Shown: in pieces, positions 10,956 through 22,728 of the stretch
Layout of the letters: every line of letters begins with the position of its first letter
Numbering within the stretch: position 1 is the first letter of the stretch
Assembly: GCA_035578175.1 (NCBI GenBank)
Contig: JAQMRL010000003.1
Coordinates: 95,711,969 to 95,775,968 of the forward strand
Reading direction: 5' to 3'
DNA: 64,000 bases
DNA from: Catonia carolina
Lineage: Eukaryota; Arthropoda; Insecta; Hemiptera; Achilidae
Notes under the pieces: generated by a model
The model's database searches: none
What the model saw: the letters and a program-made list of their open reading frames with translations, nothing else
Told to the model about the DNA's origin: nothing
Program-made: the position numbers and the translations under genes

Positions 10956-11661
10956 TGAGTCCAAAAAAGTCTGACTATGAAGCCTACAATAATGCTAATG
11001 CAGATGGTAAAAAGTTATACGTGTAAATGAGTGATGAAAAGATGTCGGACCTGAAAAGGAATCGAAACAGGAACCACTTTTATAGAAGCCAATTGCGCTG
11101 ACCCCTTCACCATTAGGACAATATGAAAGATATCACCAAGACATGAAAGATACTACTTTGTGGGTAAACTTCTACGTAAAGTTTGTTTATTTTATGTACG
11201 TTTGTCACTGTCAAAATTTCAATTTAAAAATTACTTTCTGAATTCCGGCTGGTTTTGAAGTTATTTGTTACCATTTTTTTATTAAAAAAAATCAAACCGC
11301 ATTAACCAAAATCAGTTCACTTTTCTTAATCAGTTTTTACAGTACGATTTTCTATTTACATAGATATTTGTACTTTTTTTACGTGTAGGCTATATCAACC
11401 TAAGAGAAAAATATTGAAGTTCGTTACTTCAATCTGGAATTCAGCAATCAATGCCTAATTGATAAATTCACTCTCCTCCAATAGCAATAGACTAACGAAA
11501 ATTGAAAATTCAGTAAAAAATTCTTACAAAATAGAAAATTTTATGGAATAATTAATAATCTGATTCAGGCTCTTTTTGTGTCTGACCAATCCGTTTTCCA
11601 TGAAGACTGTAAATTCTCAGAAATCTTCTGTTTTATTTAAGTACGCAGTCGTTTTGAATTA
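10956..11661. other. Intergenic DNA, nothing recognised
   Basis: Short frames only. No similarity to the repeat families defined elsewhere in the window was noticed. Confidence 0.4.
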
Positions 11662-11723
11662 CGAGGTGTGGCTATTAAATAATGAGACTGACGTAAAAAA
11701 ATTTATTTTTACTTTATACATAA

Positions 11724-12320
11724 TCACTTATTGTCACCTTCAACATACACTCCTCTAACCCTACAACGCTCCATGCGAATTTTCCATTGTTGGAAACAGT
11801 GCTGGAAGTCATCTTCTGTTAGCTTCTTCAGGACACTAGCCGCTTCCTCTTTTACAACTTCTACAGACTCAAATATTGTCCCTTTTAATGCAGATTTCAC
11901 CTTAGGGAACAGGTAGAAGTCACATGGCGCGAGATCTGGTGAATAAGGTGGACGTTCTAACACTGAGATGCTGTACTTGGCTAGGAACCTATTGACAGAT
12001 AACGCAGAATGAGCTGGCGCATTGTCTTGGTGGAGAACCCATGATTTGTCCTTCCACATTTTGGGGCGTTTTCCTTACTATTTGACGTAGTTTAAAAAGG
12101 ACCTCAAGGTAGTAATACTGGTTAATTGTTTGACCTTCAGGAACCCAGTGAAGGTACACAATTCCATGGGTATAAAAAAAACAATTATCATTGTTTTAAA
12201 TTTTGACTTGCTCATTCGAGCTTTTTTCGCTCTCCGTGAAGTTTGGCTCTTCCAGTGCATGGATTGGCGCTTCGTTTCCGGATCATAAGTAAAAAACCAC
12301 GTTTCATCACAATGTTATTA
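11724..12320 (-). pseudogene. mariner DD34D transposase, catalytic core and C-terminus
   Basis: Reading on the minus strand: DETWFFTYDPETKRQSMHW (first catalytic Asp, right at the junction with the inverted arm), KKARMSKSKFKTMI, then after a frame break near 12060-12078 KDKSWVLHQDNAPAHSAL (second Asp) and PPYSPDLAPCDFYLFPKVK (third Asp). Exactly 34 residues lie between the second and third Asp, the mariner DD34D signature. The DNA-binding N-terminus is absent. The frameshift and missing N-terminus make it non-autonomous. Confidence 0.9.
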
Positions 12321-12322
12321 TC

Positions 12323-12529
12323 TTCTACCTGTTCCCTAAGGTGAAATCTGCATTAAAAGGGACAAGATTTGAGTGTGTGGAAGCTGTAAAAGAGAAAGCG
12401 GCACGTGTCCTGAAGGAGCTACCAGAAGATGACTTCCAGCACTATTTCCAGCAATGGAAAATTCACATGGAGCGTTGTAGGGTAGAGAAGGAGTGTGTAT
12501 TGAAGGTGACAATAAGTGATTATGTATAA
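12323..12529 (+). pseudogene. Inverted second copy of the mariner transposase C-terminus
   Basis: The plus strand encodes FYLFPKVKSALKGTRFE, then EDDFQHYFQQWKIHMERC, the same C-terminal part as on the minus strand at 11724-11920, diverged by several substitutions. It forms the right arm of the chimeric mariner. Confidence 0.85.
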
Positions 12530-12582
12530 AATAAAAATAAAATTTTTTACAACGTCAGTCTTATTATTTAATAGCCACCTTG

Positions 12583-13869
12583 TATAACTTTGAACAGATA
12601 TTTTACCCTACTGTTATATGAACACAATATATTTTTTCTCATAGCGTTTAATTATGAAAAATTAGTATACACCTAATTAATCAAGAATTTAAAAACAACT
12701 TTTACAAATTCAGTTTTGGTATATTTTTGTGAAGGTATGGTTGAACCACAGATCATTATAAAAGCTTTCCGTTTGAATACAAGCTTTCAATTCTGGGTTT
12801 AAAACAGTCTACAGATAATTTAGCTCCGTAAAACCTTACTTTTTTACTAGAAAAGATTTATAATGCACATTTTCTCTATAAGCGTCTTCCTGATTTTTTA
12901 ATTATTTTTTTCTGAATGTAGACTTCTGTTAGCAACTTTGTAGTTTTGAAATAGTTTTATGTTTGCAGTTATTTAAAATGAGGTAGGGGAGAAAGTTTGT
13001 CGGAAGATCGGTTGTCACGACCAACGGCCCCACGTAGTCTTAGCGGAGGCTCTCCTTACAAAGTGACGCCGACTGTTACTCATTAACGTTTGGGCTCCCG
13101 CACATGTATAAGAAATGTAACTCGTAACTGCCCCTATTCTGTAATCTTCATTAGCCACCATCCTGTTAATTCGTTGCTTCGATAATACCCTCTTATTTTG
13201 TTTCTCTTTTTGGTTACAGACCTAGGCTAACTTATGTTGTATTTTACCACTTACATTACGTTCTTATTTGCGTTTCATTACGTGCTCATTACGTTTTTGC
13301 GTGCTCATTACGTTTCGTTAATTGTTTCAAGAAAATTTTAAAGCATTGTATAACTAATGAGGTTGTAAAGCTTTTTTTGTAATAATTAAAAGCAAAGTAA
13401 AATAATTACATACTATATTTAAAATTTTTTTTATAAAATTGTTAGCCTCTATTTAAGTTGACATTAACTATATGTTGATTTTTTGTTCATTTTTTGGCTT
13501 CAACTTTATTTTTATTTACAACAGTACAATTTTTTTAAAACACAAGTAGTAAATGAGATGGAATGAATGAGGAATGGCGGGAATGTGACGTGATGAAAAT
13601 CGATCCAGTGACCGATTTCGGCGTGAAATTTTGCAAGGAATGTGGTATTTTTCAATGATAATGATTTATAAAGTATGATGAATGATTTTTTTATATGAAA
13701 TGATTTTTTGTTTCCATGAAATGACACAGGCTTGACAAGTTAAATTGAAATTTTTTTTATGGTGGTCGGAGAAGATCCCTATTCCACTTTCGTTTCAGTC
13801 GTCTGTTAACAAGGAGATCGTTAGTTGAAAGAGATTGGACATTTGGATTTATGTGGTCAGTTGTCTTTG
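12583..13869. other. Intergenic DNA with a GC-richer patch
   Basis: Mostly A+T-rich. A patch at about 12990-13100 is GC-richer (accaacggccccacgtagtc) and looks like a fragment of some repeat, unidentified. No gene was recognised. Confidence 0.4.
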
Positions 13870-14262
13870 TGTTTAATCAGTTATATTTTGCGTTTACAAT
13901 GTCTCGAACCGTTGGTATTTTCAGGTCTTTGTGAAGGGTATGATTGGTTACGTAAAAAGGTGCGTTTGTTATTGCTTTAAGTGATTTTGACTGGTTTTTT
14001 AGAAGAATATTCAGTGTTGTATTGTGACAGGCTCCAAAAATTGGTCCACCATATAGCCAAATTGGCCGTACTATTAATTTATAAAGGATGACTTTAAAGT
14101 GTAGAGGTAGCAAGGACTTGCGACCTAAGACGCCATACAAAATACGAAACCGTGAGTCTGAGATTGCTCTGACGTGTGCAACGTGTGGTTTCCACGTGAG
14201 ACGTCTGTCAAGTATTAAACCAACCTACCTAACTTTGTAACTGTAAGCCTAGTATCATTCAT
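13870..14262 (-). pseudogene. Jockey-type LINE, RT C-terminal fragment
   Basis: The minus strand gives LILDRRLTWKPHVAHVRA, then YGVLGRKSLLPLHFK, YKLIVRPIWLYGGPIFGA and NAPFYVTNHTLHKDLKIPTV. This is the thumb/C-terminal part of Jockey-clade reverse transcriptases (family pattern LDRRLTWKPH, RPIWTYG, NAPWYVSN-LH-DL-IPTV). A frame break lies near 14215-14225 and no catalytic motif remains. The part is truncated at both ends. Confidence 0.85.
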
Positions 14263-15483
14263 GTGTAAATTTGGGCCACTAACAGGCCAAAGTGTGAAAG
14301 TTACCTGTTGTCATTTGGAAACGGTCAGTTTAACCTTCCATATGTGGAGCCATTCCTTGATACCATCTAAATGTGTTGTACCAGTGTTCATTTATCAACA
14401 AGAAATTCTGATTTATTTTGTTTACAAAACAAACGAAATGAATTGATGTAAGTTCTAGATATCATTATAATCCATTCACTGACCACCAAAAATGACTTCG
14501 TAGGAAGCATGCAGTTGTCCTAATACACCTAAATAACTATTGTGTGCCAGGTTTGTTGGGCAATTAAAATTTTTCATACATTATTGGCCCAAGCTAAGTA
14601 TTAAGTCGTTAGCAGCACTGTTTTGTTTTGATGAGCAGGTGATGCAAAGCTAACAGGTAACATAACATAACACAATACTGTAGGTAACATAACAGCTAAG
14701 TGCACTTGGTATTTATTTATACTATACAGTCATGTACTTACATATTTATCTTAACTTAATAAATTTAGCTACCCAATATTAGCGTATTGTTACAACAATC
14801 TACTGTAAGCCTGTACACATTTAGTTCCTAATTCTGCCGATTAGATACTTCGCTTGGTTTATTTTTATTATTTTATTACTTAGTTGTTTTGAAACTTCAG
14901 TGTCACACGGCGCTGATAAATCATGAAATATATCCGTATCAGATACACACGTGTGTCTGGATTATGTTGCAGTATTTAAACATGTTCAGTTCCTTTTATT
15001 GTGTAGTGGTTAAGCACACGATTAAGGCTGACATACGTATATAGGCTTCAGATAGATTCTTTGACAAAAAATTAGGATATAATAAAGCTTTATCATCGGT
15101 TTTATAGGATATCCTATCATAGGATATCATAGGATATAATATAGATCCATCGGTTTTTGTTTGGCTGAACCATTACATAACGACTAATTTTGTGATAGAC
15201 AATGTTTTGGACAATGGAAATCTATATTTTTATCTTAATTTATAACCGTAGAATGATATTTATGCACTGACTTTATAATGGTTCGGAGTCAGTCCAGCCA
15301 GTTGTGATAGAAAGCCATTTTGAAATGAGTTTTATGACCGGTAGGGCAAGCTACTTTTTGTGGTGTTGACAGCCGTAGGCAACATTTTGTAACACCACTG
15401 AGTGTTCCTGACAACTCACGCCAAAAATTCAGCACAATGTAGCAATAAAATTGTTTATTTAAAATAATATATATACTCGGTGA
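14263..15483. other. Intergenic DNA
   Basis: Contains a short tandem of tcataggatat units at about 15105-15142. Otherwise nothing recognised. Confidence 0.4.
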
Positions 15484-15652
15484 CCGCCTCCGTGGTGCAG
15501 TGGTCATCGCAATTGGCAGCCAACTGTAAAATCCTGGGTTCGATTCATGATTAATGTCTTGAACAATTAATAAGTTGCAATCTACTACCCACATCCCAAA
15601 GTAGTCGCTAAAGACAAAGTTCTTGATGTAACTTAAAATAACAAAAACAAAA
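15484..15652 (+). repeat. SINE family 1 (copy d)
   Basis: Head gcctccgtggtgcagtggtc with A box TGGTGCAGTGG, B box GGTTCGATTCA, and the degraded family tail agtagtcgctaaagac then A-rich sequence. Confidence 0.8.
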
Positions 15653-16740
15653 CCAAATTCTCCTAACTAAAAATTGTAAAGACATAGTCTAATTTTCCTG
15701 GTGGACTAAACCTTTGAGTTCTAAATTACACTATTTAAGGTCTAGGATATTAAAAAAAATAAGTATCACCCACTAATGAACCACCAATTATTTATCAGTC
15801 ATTTTGTACCTTCATCGTCTTTCTTACAAGTCGTCAAACATTCAGCGATCAACTGTTATGTAGACTACTACATAGAAAGGCAATAACAGCACTTATATGT
15901 ATTTCTTACTATATCTATTCAAAATAATTCATCATAACGTGTAACACGTTTTCATAAATATTTTCAATTTTTTAAAAACAATTTAAATTTATGTAAAGAT
16001 TACTAATTTTAACTCTAATGTTCCCTGTTATTATTAAAGTTTTATAATTTAACAAAAAAACATACTCGATTACGTGACATGATAAAAGTATCTGAGGTTA
16101 TATTTTTTTTTATCATTACCATGCAAAGAATAACAAAATATTTGTAAGCGTATATTTCACTGAACAAAATATTGTAATAAATTATATATAAATATTGCAT
16201 GATTTTCAGACTTTGTCGTTTTCTTGACTAAATGAAAAAATTAGTTGATTTAGGTCTTTATAACAAACAAATTGCAGAAATTTCTAGAATATTTTAACTT
16301 CTTTTTATTTGTGAGGGTATTTTTTTAAACGTTTACAATTATGTGGGTTATTCAAAATCTAACTTCAGATCGGCCTGAAAAAAACTAACGTATACAGTAA
16401 GGAATTACATCTACTAAGTAAAGTTGTGGCGATAGTAACTTCTTAGACCATTCATTAATCTGTTTTCAGGACGATAAAATTTCGCAGGTTATTTGAAAAG
16501 GAATATATTATTTAAAAATTTAAAGTCACATCAACCGTTAAGGTTCTTAGCGACTACAATTTGTTTGTAACATTTTCAGAAAATAATAGGTCCAATATTG
16601 ATGATCCATACCCTAACTGTGAACCTTCAGCTTTGTCTACAAAACCGGAGTACAAAGTAACATCAGGGTTTAGTTAGTAGGCTAGACTTCTAATTTTCCA
16701 TTAATGGAAAAAGTTCAGGATTACTGTTTTAAAATTTCAA
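15653..16740. other. Intergenic DNA, nothing recognised
   Basis: A+T-rich, short frames only. A tail-like stretch 'gttcttagcgactacaattt' at about 16540 resembles the SINE-1/LINE tail complement and may be a tiny relic. Confidence 0.35.
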
Positions 16741-17215
16741 ATATTTCAATAAACTCCATCCAGGAGATTCCAAAAGGGAGTACAAAACTTGTCGAAATAT
16801 AATTGATAAGCCTAAATATTAACATTATGTTAAATTGATTACATACCATTTAATTTATTACCTTTTTATGACTTCTACTAAATTACTTTTCTACAATAAA
16901 AATGTTATCTATTAAATTTTCCTAAATAAGGTATAGTAAAACTTACCCCACCGTTTATTAGAAATTTATTTCCGTAATAAAAAAAATTATTTTAAGATGT
17001 ACTCATATACAAGTCTACTACAAAATGTTTCAAATAATGTAGTTTTTTTACATTTTTTTAACAAATAACTACAGATTACACCACTTTGTAAAGCTTGTGG
17101 TAATTCACTGATGTATTTGCTACCTGCGTAAGGAGGTTTTTGTTCAAACAGTTTAGTGGTGAGATAGTGAACTTTAAATTCTGTAAAAAGGCCTACTGCG
17201 TTAAACAATTAGCTA
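16741..17215 (-). pseudogene. CR1/L2-like LINE 3' fragment (5'-truncated copy)
   Basis: The minus strand encodes LTTKLFEQKPPYAGSKYISELPQAL, homologous to SAKLFEQKPTYAGRKFMNKFPQSL at the end of the LINE at 62601-64000, followed by a 3' UTR with ggaatctcctgg. No polymerase motifs are retained. 5' truncation is typical of LINE insertions. Confidence 0.75.
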
Positions 17216-17425
17216 AACTCATAGATCAAGGCTTTTTTGATTTAGTTTTGTTAGAATTTGACAAACCAGTTTGTTCTGGCTGTTAAATAATCAACTGAAT
17301 TTATAGAACAAGGGTTTTTGAGGTTAGTTAAAAATATTGAATTGATTACAAAATATTTAGACAATACAAAAGAACTCAACAAAATACTAACAGTATACAA
17401 GAAACAGAATTCCTTATATCGAACT

Positions 17426-17815
17426 TGTTTAGGTCATCGGCCGAAGGCTAGTTTGAACCTCTAGAGGTTTTACTAAGTAGAACGAGGAGTGAGGTGGTTT
17501 ACCTTTGCTTTTCTCACTGAGTGGAAAAGTATGCTTATCAACATGCCAGGCCCTCCGAAAAGCACCTACCTTCCACCCTGCAAATGACGAATTCATTCAC
17601 CATAGAGTCTGGCTGTATAATGGAATTCATTACTCTCAGAGGAGATAACTCGGACTAGTGTCTTTTACACCTCTTCTGTTCTCAAATACTTCAGTCATAT
17701 AATTGGCTGACTATGTGATAAGAAACAGAACCATTTCTTTGTAGCCCTGGAACTAGCAGATCGAGTGCAAATAATTTAACACTCCACCTGGTTGTTATGG
17801 GCAAATATAGAAGTA
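17426..17815 (+). repeat. Dispersed repeat R3 (copy b, near complete)
   Basis: Begins tgtttaggtcatcggccgaa, then a B-box-like ggctagtttgaacctctag. The middle has atgccaggccctccgaaaag and ctctcagaggagataactcg. The end has agccctggaactagcagatc and acactccacctgg. About 390 bp, no coding. The B-box-like block about 35 bp from the start makes a Pol III SINE possible, but no A box is clear. Confidence 0.7.
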
Positions 17816-18208
17816 CGAACATTGGTACAAATTTGACTTAACATTAAAAAACACTTAGGACTCCGTTATTTAAACATTTTTAATTTATTTAAATTAAGAT
17901 AAAACAAGAAAGATAATTGACAAAAGGTTTAAATTGATTAGGTATTTAAAAACGTAGGCTATAGAATTTTAACCAGTTCAGTGTCGAAACAATATTTAAA
18001 AGTTTGATGTAAAGTCCCATTTAATTTGAATAAGGGTGTACAAAAAGTGACAGCCCTTGTTTCGAAAACGTGCAGGCGTAAGCCTGCCATTGCCAACCAA
18101 ACTTTCAACGTTACAGGAAAAAAAATTTCTGTTAAAAATTAATTTGTTTTGTGTTCATTAAAAAAAAGATATCGTTCTAACACTAAAAATATTCAAAATA
18201 GTTTTTTT

Positions 18209-18379
18209 AAGTTTATTTAATTAAAGTCGCATCGACAGCTTGGTCATTAGCAACTACTGTGGGTTTTGGTACCTTAACGGTGGTTTTAACGTGTTAAAAT
18301 CTCCAGCCCCTAGCCGGGAATTGAATCCGGGATTTTCGCTTTGTAGGCTAGCGCGCTAGTCACTACGCCACAGAGGCGG
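18209..18379 (-). repeat. SINE family 1 (copy e)
   Basis: Reverse copy. The plus strand reads aagtcgcatcgacagcttgg (tail), ggaattgaatccgggatttt (B box complement) and gccacagaggcggtt (head complement). It is among the better preserved. Confidence 0.85.
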
Positions 18380-19055
18380 TTTCAAAATACATTATTCCAT
18401 TAATTTTTGTTTAAAAGTTTTTTTGGAAATGTTTGGTTATCCGGACGTTGGCACTTTATGCACAACTTACGGGCGTACGGTAAACCAGAAGTTATCACTA
18501 CGTAAAATATATAGACGTCCTGTTTTCCGGATGTCTGAAAGGGTTAAAAGAAATAATAATAAGTCATTCTCGACCAACTCGGTAGCTCATTCTGTAAACT
18601 AAATACGTAAATCTAACTTCTAACCCAAAAATACTGTTTTCAACGCTCTTCTAAAGTTTAAAAATTTTACAAATGTTTTTAATAACACTGTTGATCGGTT
18701 TTATACCTCAACGAAATTGCAAAATTTTAGATCATTATTGTTGTTTGAGAAAAATGTTGATGGTTAACGAATATTACAGATTGGGCAAATAATAAGCTAC
18801 TCTAATTGCGCACACACATTTGAGGTTAGTTTACGACAGATAATGATTAACAGAAATTGTAGAAGAGCTTTATTAATGGGGTCGGTCCTCTTATAGAGAT
18901 TTTTCGAGTGAGTTAACCTGTGTTTTGAAAAACTACAAAAATGTTGATTTTTCGTGTCAGGCTGTAAGTTGCGAAAACCACCTGAATAAGTCAGTGACAT
19001 AGGCTAGATAACAAAATTCAAAGAAACATTCTCTTTATAACAAAAATTGTAAAAT
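18380..19055. other. Intergenic DNA
   Basis: A weak inverted pair ttatccggacg (18431) / cgtcctgttttccgga (18514) may be decayed TIRs. No gene seen. Confidence 0.3.
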
Positions 19056-19237
19056 GGCCGCCTCTGTAGTGTAGTGACTAGTGCGCTAGCCTACAAAGCG
19101 AAATGTCTCGGGTTCAATTACCGGGTAGGGTCTGGAAATTTTAACACGTTAAATCCCACTGTTACAGTACCAAAACCGACAATAGTTGCTAAAAACCAAG
19201 CTGTCGATGAGATTTTAAATAAACTAAAAAAAAAATT
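19056..19237 (+). repeat. SINE family 1 (copy f)
   Basis: Head gccgcctctgtagtgtagtg, B box GGTTCAATTACC, tail aagctgtcgatgagatttta and TAAACTAAAA. It is followed almost at once by copy g. Confidence 0.85.
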
Positions 19238-19243
19238 AGAAAA

Positions 19244-19395
19244 TGGTCGCCCCTGTAGCGTAGTAGTTAGTGTTACACTATAAAGTGGATACCCTAGTTT
19301 CATTCCCGGCTAGGGTCTAGAAATTTTTCAAGTCAAAACCCACCGTAGTTGCTAATCACCAAGTTTATGATTCGGCTTTAAATAAACTAAAAAAG
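19244..19395 (+). repeat. SINE family 1 (copy g)
   Basis: Head gtcgcccctgtagcgtagta, B box region gtttcattcccggctagggt, tail gtagttgctaatcaccaagt and AAATAAACTAAAA. It is tandem to copy f, suggesting insertion into the A-rich tail of the previous copy. Confidence 0.85.
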
Positions 19396-19750
19396 AATTA
19401 CAAAATATCAAAAATATTTATTACAATTTTTGATTTTTTTATCTATAGGCCTACTATATTTAATTGTACTGCAGATTTTGAGACGTATTGTCTGACTTCT
19501 TTAAACTGAAATAATATTCAAAGAAGGTCTTCATCATCAGTAGCTACGCAGACGTTCAAAGAATATACCCTATTCAAAATTTGACCTCTTGTATTAGCTT
19601 AATATAAGATATTTCTTTAAAAAAAATAATATAAGATTTCATATTCTTACATAATTATTAATTTTGTTGGCCTTCATTCCTCAAGAATAATAATTTTAAA
19701 ATTAAGGCCATCATAATTTTCGTTATTATTTTACTATTGTCATTAGAGTA

Positions 19751-19918
19751 GCTGCCTCCGTAGCGTAGTGATTTGCGAGCTACCCTACAAAGCAGAAGGT
19801 GTAGAGTTCGATTCCCGGCTAGGAAATTATTTCAGTTCAAAACCCACCATTACAGTTTCATAACCCTCAGTAGCAGTTAATTACAACTTTGTTGTACGTC
19901 TTTAAAAAAACTAAATAA
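19751..19918 (+). repeat. SINE family 1 (copy h)
   Basis: Head gctgcctccgtagcgtagtg with an intact A box core, perfect B box GTTCGATTCCCGGCTAGG, degraded tail. Confidence 0.85.
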
Positions 19919-20140
19919 TAAAAACCAACTAATGATAATTTAAGTAGCAAGTATGTTGTGTTATTATTTACCAAATTTTCCCCTTATGACAAATTAAAAG
20001 TTCTTGTTCTTCCTGTACAAAGGTGTTCTGTGTTAGCCTGTCTGAAAATTTTTTAAAGAACCATAAAAATAAATTAGGTAATGAATTTGATTATATAACT
20101 ACTCGAAAACAGTTTTTCTTTATTAAAACATTTTTTTATT

Positions 20141-20549
20141 TTGTCGTTTAGGTCATCAGCCAAAAGGCTGGTTTGAACCTCTGGAGGCTTTACTAAGTAA
20201 AATGAAGCGAGAAGTGGTTTACACTTGTCTTCCTTAATGTGAGTGGAAAAGTATGCTTATCAGCATCCCAGGCCCAGGTGAAAAGCGTCTACTTTCCACC
20301 CTACAAATAACACCTTCACTTCATTCACCACGGGGTCTGGCAGTACAATGAAATTCATTACTCTCAGATGAGATAACTCTGACTAGAGTCTTTCACACCC
20401 GTACCTCTTCTGTTCTTAAATACTTCAGTCATTTAATTGGCTGAGCAAGTGTTAAGAAACGGAAGTATTTTTTGTAGCCCTGGAATTAACAGAACGAGTA
20501 AAACAGTAAATAACTTAACACTCCACCTGCCTGCTATGGGAAAATTTTT
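20141..20549 (+). repeat. Dispersed repeat R3 (copy c, longest)
   Basis: Full-length match to copy b: gtttaggtcatcagccaaaa, ggctggtttgaacctctgga, ctctcagatgagataactct, ending in cactccacctgcctgctatg. No coding. The start lies next to a T-rich run. Confidence 0.75.
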
Positions 20550-21099
20550 ATTCTTATAAAGCACAATTAATAATTTATCAGTTAGAAGATCGAGACAGAA
20601 TTGACTGCAGACAATATTAAGTTAATTAATTATTTTTGAAGAAACTTGCAGGTGGGTAACAAGTACAATATACAATTGTCGGTAACTACAATGTACGGTA
20701 GATTGTTCTTTAATTTTTATTATGATTCGACAACAGTCAGCCAAATGTGTAAGTGTTTTCTCGTAAGCCTGATCTCCCTGGATCTATCCCATCTACGTAG
20801 TAGATCCAGGTACTTAATTAGGCCTATTATAAGCTAATGAAATATACTGGACAAAATCAAGCTTTCTCTTAACTTTTTAACAAAATACTGTTAATTCCAC
20901 TAAACCAAAAACTTCCGGTAATCCGCCAACAGCGCTGCTCAATGTAACAGATTATTGAGAAACTATTTAAATTTACTCTTGATACATAATCGTAGATGAT
21001 AAACTTTATCAAAGTTAGATTGGAGAAGTTTATCGAAAAATAAGAAATTATTAATGAATTTGTCGTTGTTAATTTAAAAGTCTTCTCTGTACTTCTGTG

Positions 21100-21600
21100 C
21101 GGTGTAGAGTCCTGAACCTTGTATAAAACCAAATGAAAAAAAGCCGAATTGTATAAAGCGAACGGAGGCATTCAATATGTGGCTGTACAGACGAATATTA
21201 AGGGTCCCATGGACTGGTCGGATGACATATATAATAGAGGTTGTCAGGAGAATGAAGAAAGACGTGGAAGTTATGTCCGCTATCAAATGTAGGAAGCTCC
21301 AATATTTTGGACCATGCGGAATGAATCACGATATTCTTTACTACAAGCCAATCTGCAAGGGAAAATATAGGGAAACGAGGAGTTTGCAGAAGAAGGGTGT
21401 CGTGGCTTCGAAATCTGAGAACTTGGTTTGTAAAAAGTTAAGCGCTATTTCTCAGTGTGACGAACAAAGTGAGAATTGTTATGACGATTGTCAACTTTCG
21501 GAACGGATACGCACCAGACAAAGAAAAAATAAAAAGGGGTTTGAATGTTTTATTAGCGTCCATCTTTAGTTACCATTATTTAAAATGCGAATTCTAACAA
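21100..21600 (+). pseudogene. LINE endonuclease-RT C-terminal relic (WLYRRILR type)
   Basis: The main frame gives MWLYRRILRVPWTGRMTY, VVRRMKKDVEVMSAIKCRKL, QYFGPCGMNH and an Arg-rich block. This is the C-terminal region of a widespread insect endonuclease-reverse transcriptase LINE, where the family reads WLYRRILRIPWT-RVTN-EVLRRM and KTRKLEYFGH. Upstream, GVES-TLYKTK and EAF can be followed with frame breaks, and the last part (IVNFRNGYAPDKEK) lies in another frame. Several frameshifts make it a pseudogene. Confidence 0.8.
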
Positions 21601-21630
21601 TTTTTGCAATGCTGTTCCGCAATAACGATA

Positions 21631-21768
21631 CAACTTGATTTTCATAAAACAAACAAATTTGAAAACAGGTAGGTATACAATGAAAATTTTAATTTTAACA
21701 CCGCCATTTCATAATATTTCTAAAAATTGTGAGCAATAGATTTCTGTAGTTAAAACTTGAAATAAAAG
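21631..21768 (+). repeat. 138 bp direct repeat, left unit
   Basis: Unit with caacttgattttcataaaac and aacaccgccatttcataata. It is repeated at 22591-22728 with about a dozen differences. The two copies bracket a LINE C-terminal fragment. Confidence 0.8.
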
Positions 21769-21958
21769 TAGTAGGTGATGCGATTTTTTGTCAAAAAATT
21801 ACTTGCTTTACCAAGAGCCACATAAATTATACAATTTATTTAGGAATAAATGTTGAAATGCTCTTTCCATTTGTATTTCGGATTCATTTTAATTATGTAC
21901 TGAAAGAATATCATAGGCAGTTTAATCTGTTGGAGCACGACTTAAGGGATCTGATTTC

Positions 21959-22250
21959 TTGAATTTGGGCTTAGACATGTGTACTACGACATTAATTTTT
22001 AGGGTGAGGGGAGAATTACTAAGTTTAAATTTCAGATGTGATAGAGAGGAACTCCAGTGGTTGTGTTTCCTGTGTAATTTGCAAAGTAAAGAAGATACTT
22101 TGCATTTTATTGGAAGGTGTCCCATATTAAGTAGTATACGTACAAATTATTTCGGTAAAGCTGAATTGAATGACGAGGAGGTGTTGGACTGGTTAAAAGG
22201 TAAAAGTTGGAAGAAACTAGCGAGATATTTACGAGTTGCGCTTTGATAAA
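21959..22250 (+). pseudogene. LINE C-terminal zinc-knuckle fragment
   Basis: Frame with RGELLSLNFRCDREE, then CFLCNLQSKEDTLHFIGRC (C-x2-C...H...C cluster common at LINE C-termini) and DWLKGKSWKKLARYLRVA. The family pattern is RELLHINFK...C-LC---KEDTLHFLG-CPIL--R--YFG. It is followed by a GT/TATG-rich 3' UTR-like stretch at 22310-22400. Only the end of the ORF is preserved, and the upstream frame is lost. Confidence 0.75.
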
Positions 22251-22590
22251 CAAGAGGGCTAGTAAACGAATTTAATTATTAATGTGGAGGTAGACGAGCC
22301 ATTTATACAATTTTAGTGCGTGAGAGTACGTACGTGTATGTGATATGTATTATGTGTATGTGGTGTAAGAGAGTATGTGATAGATTATGTGTGAGGATGG
22401 GAAATATCACCAGTGTGCGACCCTTTCATATCTGTATTATGTACTGTTGAATTTTGGAGACTGATTTACTGGAAAGACCCGTTGAATTTTTTCCTGGTGA
22501 ATCACTGATTTATTTTTATAATTATTGATTTAACTAGGCCTACTTTTCCTATTAACAATTTAAAAAAATTCTTTGTAGTATTCTTATCAT

Positions 22591-22728
22591 ACAACTTGAT
22601 TTTCATGAAACAAACAAATTTAAAAACAGGTAGGCTACAATGAAACTTTTAATTTTAACACCGCCATTTCATAATATTTCTAAAAATTGTGACAAATAGA
22701 TTTCTAATAATTAAAAATTGAAATAAAA
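22591..22728 (+). repeat. 138 bp direct repeat, right unit
   Basis: Second copy of the unit at 21631-21768, same orientation, about 960 bp away. Confidence 0.8.

Larger units (their letters stand above)
11662..12582 (-). mobile_element. Chimeric mariner with long inverted arms
   Basis: Both outer ends carry the same terminal repeat (c[g/a]aggtg..gctattaaataa.gagac-like), each flanked by TA (11660-11661 and 12583-12584). The inverted similarity continues about 260 bp inward: 11662-11920 and 12323-12582 each encode the C-terminus of the same transposase, on opposite strands. The unique middle (11921-12322) carries the catalytic core on the minus strand. Thus the left half has its normal 3' end, while the N-terminal half and 5' end are replaced by an inverted copy of the 3' end. 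Confidence 0.85.
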
